From Flavobacterium psychrophilum (GTDB lineage Bacteria; Bacteroidota; Bacteroidia; Flavobacteriales; Flavobacteriaceae), in assembly GCA_945866505.1 (NCBI GenBank), contig CAMBHH010000198.1, forward strand, positions 1-5,939: DNA of 5,939 nt, in the 5' to 3' direction. Made by a program: the position numbers and the translations under genes. A model generated the notes under the pieces. The model had not been told where the DNA came from, did not search any database, and was given only the letters and a program-made list of their open reading frames with translations. Positions 5,528 to 5,939 of the stretch are shown here, piece after piece; within the stretch, counting starts at the first letter, position 1, and each line of letters opens with the position of its first letter.

Positions 5528-5833
5528 AGTTTTCCAAGATTTTATTGATGGTAATTCTACAATTTAGAGGGCATAATCCTTTTTGATTTCTCTTGTTTGC
5601 ACGAATTACAAACAGAATTTTGATTTTTTCTTGGTGCATTTTCCAATTGTTTTTAAGTTAGACAACTGGCATACGAATACAGATTTTTTAAAATGGGCGC
5701 CTCGAGATTTTAGACGGGCGCCGAATAGGGTTCCTTTTTTTTATAAAAAAACATATCAAACCTGTCAGACGACAAATTTTCATTTTTTAATAAAACTACG
5801 TGAAGTACTTATTTCATTGACTTATAGTCAAAA

Positions 5834-5864
5834 AAAAAGACCTTACATAATGTAAAGTCTTTTT
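5834..5864 (-). terminator. Terminator-like hairpin, possibly bidirectional
   Basis: AAAAAGAC (5834-5841) pairs with GTCTTTTT (5857-5864), and TTACA (5843-5847) with TGTAA (5851-5855) around a TAA loop, leaving one C-A mismatch (5842/5856). On the minus strand the stem runs into nine T (complement of 5831-5839), a strong termination signal. On the plus strand it ends in TTTTT. It suggests that a minus-strand gene or RNA ends to the right of the window. Confidence 0.6.
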
Positions 5865-5879
5865 AAAAAGCTCCCTCTT

Positions 5880-5936
5880 CCTGATAGCTATCGGGACAAG
5901 CTATGGGGCTCGAACCAACTCCGATAGCTATCGGAG
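5880..5936. repeat. Two CGATAGCTATCG-type palindromes
   Basis: CTCCGATAGCTATCGGAG (5919-5936) is a perfect 18-bp palindrome. CCTGATAGCTATCGGG (5880-5895) is a 16-bp palindrome with one mismatched pair. Both share the core GATAGCTATC and lie 39 bp apart. From memory, CCGATAGCTATCGG-like words are frequent in flavobacterial genomes; their role is not known to me. Confidence 0.6.
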
Positions 5937-5939
5937 CTC

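Larger units (their letters stand above)
5405..5939. other. Gene-free stretch upstream of hsdM
   Basis: No supported gene lies in these 535 bp. The only open frame of note (5583-5855, plus strand, 90 codons) has no recognisable motif, and its last part runs through a terminator hairpin, so I do not call it. The stretch holds the hsdM leader, two terminator-like hairpins, two GGGCGCC units 21 bp apart (5695-5701, 5716-5722), a short hairpin TTGACT-TAT-AGTCAA (5817-5831) and two CGATAGCTATCG-type palindromes at the right edge. It probably marks the boundary between the RM locus and a neighbour outside the window. Confidence 0.6.

Noticed and set aside
5817..5831. TTGACT-TAT-AGTCAA hairpin as a terminator
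   Set aside because: On the plus strand it is followed by an A run, and on the minus strand the T run precedes the stem, so neither direction gives a stem followed by T.
5583..5855. Plus-strand open frame of 90 codons upstream of hsdM
   Set aside because: No recognisable motif, composition of translated AT-rich intergenic DNA (runs of F, K, T), no promoter or ribosome site, and its 3' part crosses a terminator-like hairpin.
5896..5925. tRNA-like T-arm on the minus strand (GGTTCGAGCC)
   Set aside because: The T-loop word is there, but the flanking stem has a mismatch, and no acceptor stem or 3' end can be formed with the sequence that follows. At most a degraded tRNA fragment.

Overview
The window looks like chromosomal DNA of a flavobacterium or a close Bacteroidota relative. 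The grounds are AT-rich intergenic DNA, weak or absent Shine-Dalgarno sequences, mostly TAA stops, a TAnnTTTG-type promoter box (TATATTTG at 1337-1344, minus strand), and CCCCTC/GAGGGG hairpin repeats and CGATAGCTATCG palindromes of a kind I associate with flavobacterial genomes. No species can be named from this.

Every gene I can support lies on the minus strand, so the locus reads right to left. It is a type I restriction-modification (RM) locus with four extra genes between hsdS and hsdR. In transcription order: hsdM (5404-3929); hsdS (3932-2739, overlapping hsdM by 4 bp as ATGA); a repeat-flanked DUF559 endonuclease-like gene (2605-2189); an 18-codon leftover of a second hsdS 3' end (2107-2051); a papain/C39-like cysteine peptidase (2037-1414); a helix-turn-helix protein and a PIN-domain ribonuclease overlapping by 11 bp, very likely an antitoxin-toxin pair (1316-861 and 871-308); and the first 98 codons of hsdR (295 to the left edge). 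The 535 bp right of hsdM (5405-5939) hold hairpins, two terminator-like structures and palindromes, but no gene I can support.

Three observations matter most. First, hsdM has an in-frame TAA at codon 30 (5315-5317) where the family normally has Glu (GAA). The frame is otherwise intact for 491 codons, so the methyltransferase, and with it the whole RM complex, is probably off in this copy unless this is a sequencing error. Second, the DUF559 gene lies between two copies of a 43-bp repeat and between two hsdS 3' ends that differ only at synonymous third positions over 17 codons. This points to replacement or import of an hsdS allele with a repeat-bounded passenger. Third, a PIN ribonuclease occupies the slot between hsdS and hsdR where E. 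coli carries the anticodon nuclease gene prrC, next to an uncharacterised cysteine peptidase. The locus therefore reads as an RM system enlarged with RNA- and protein-cutting accessories.

If intact, HsdM2S would methylate adenine at a bipartite target set by the two HsdS recognition domains, and HsdR would join it to cut unmodified DNA. The HTH/PIN pair has its own promoter with three 9-bp direct repeats next to it, and that promoter probably also feeds hsdR.
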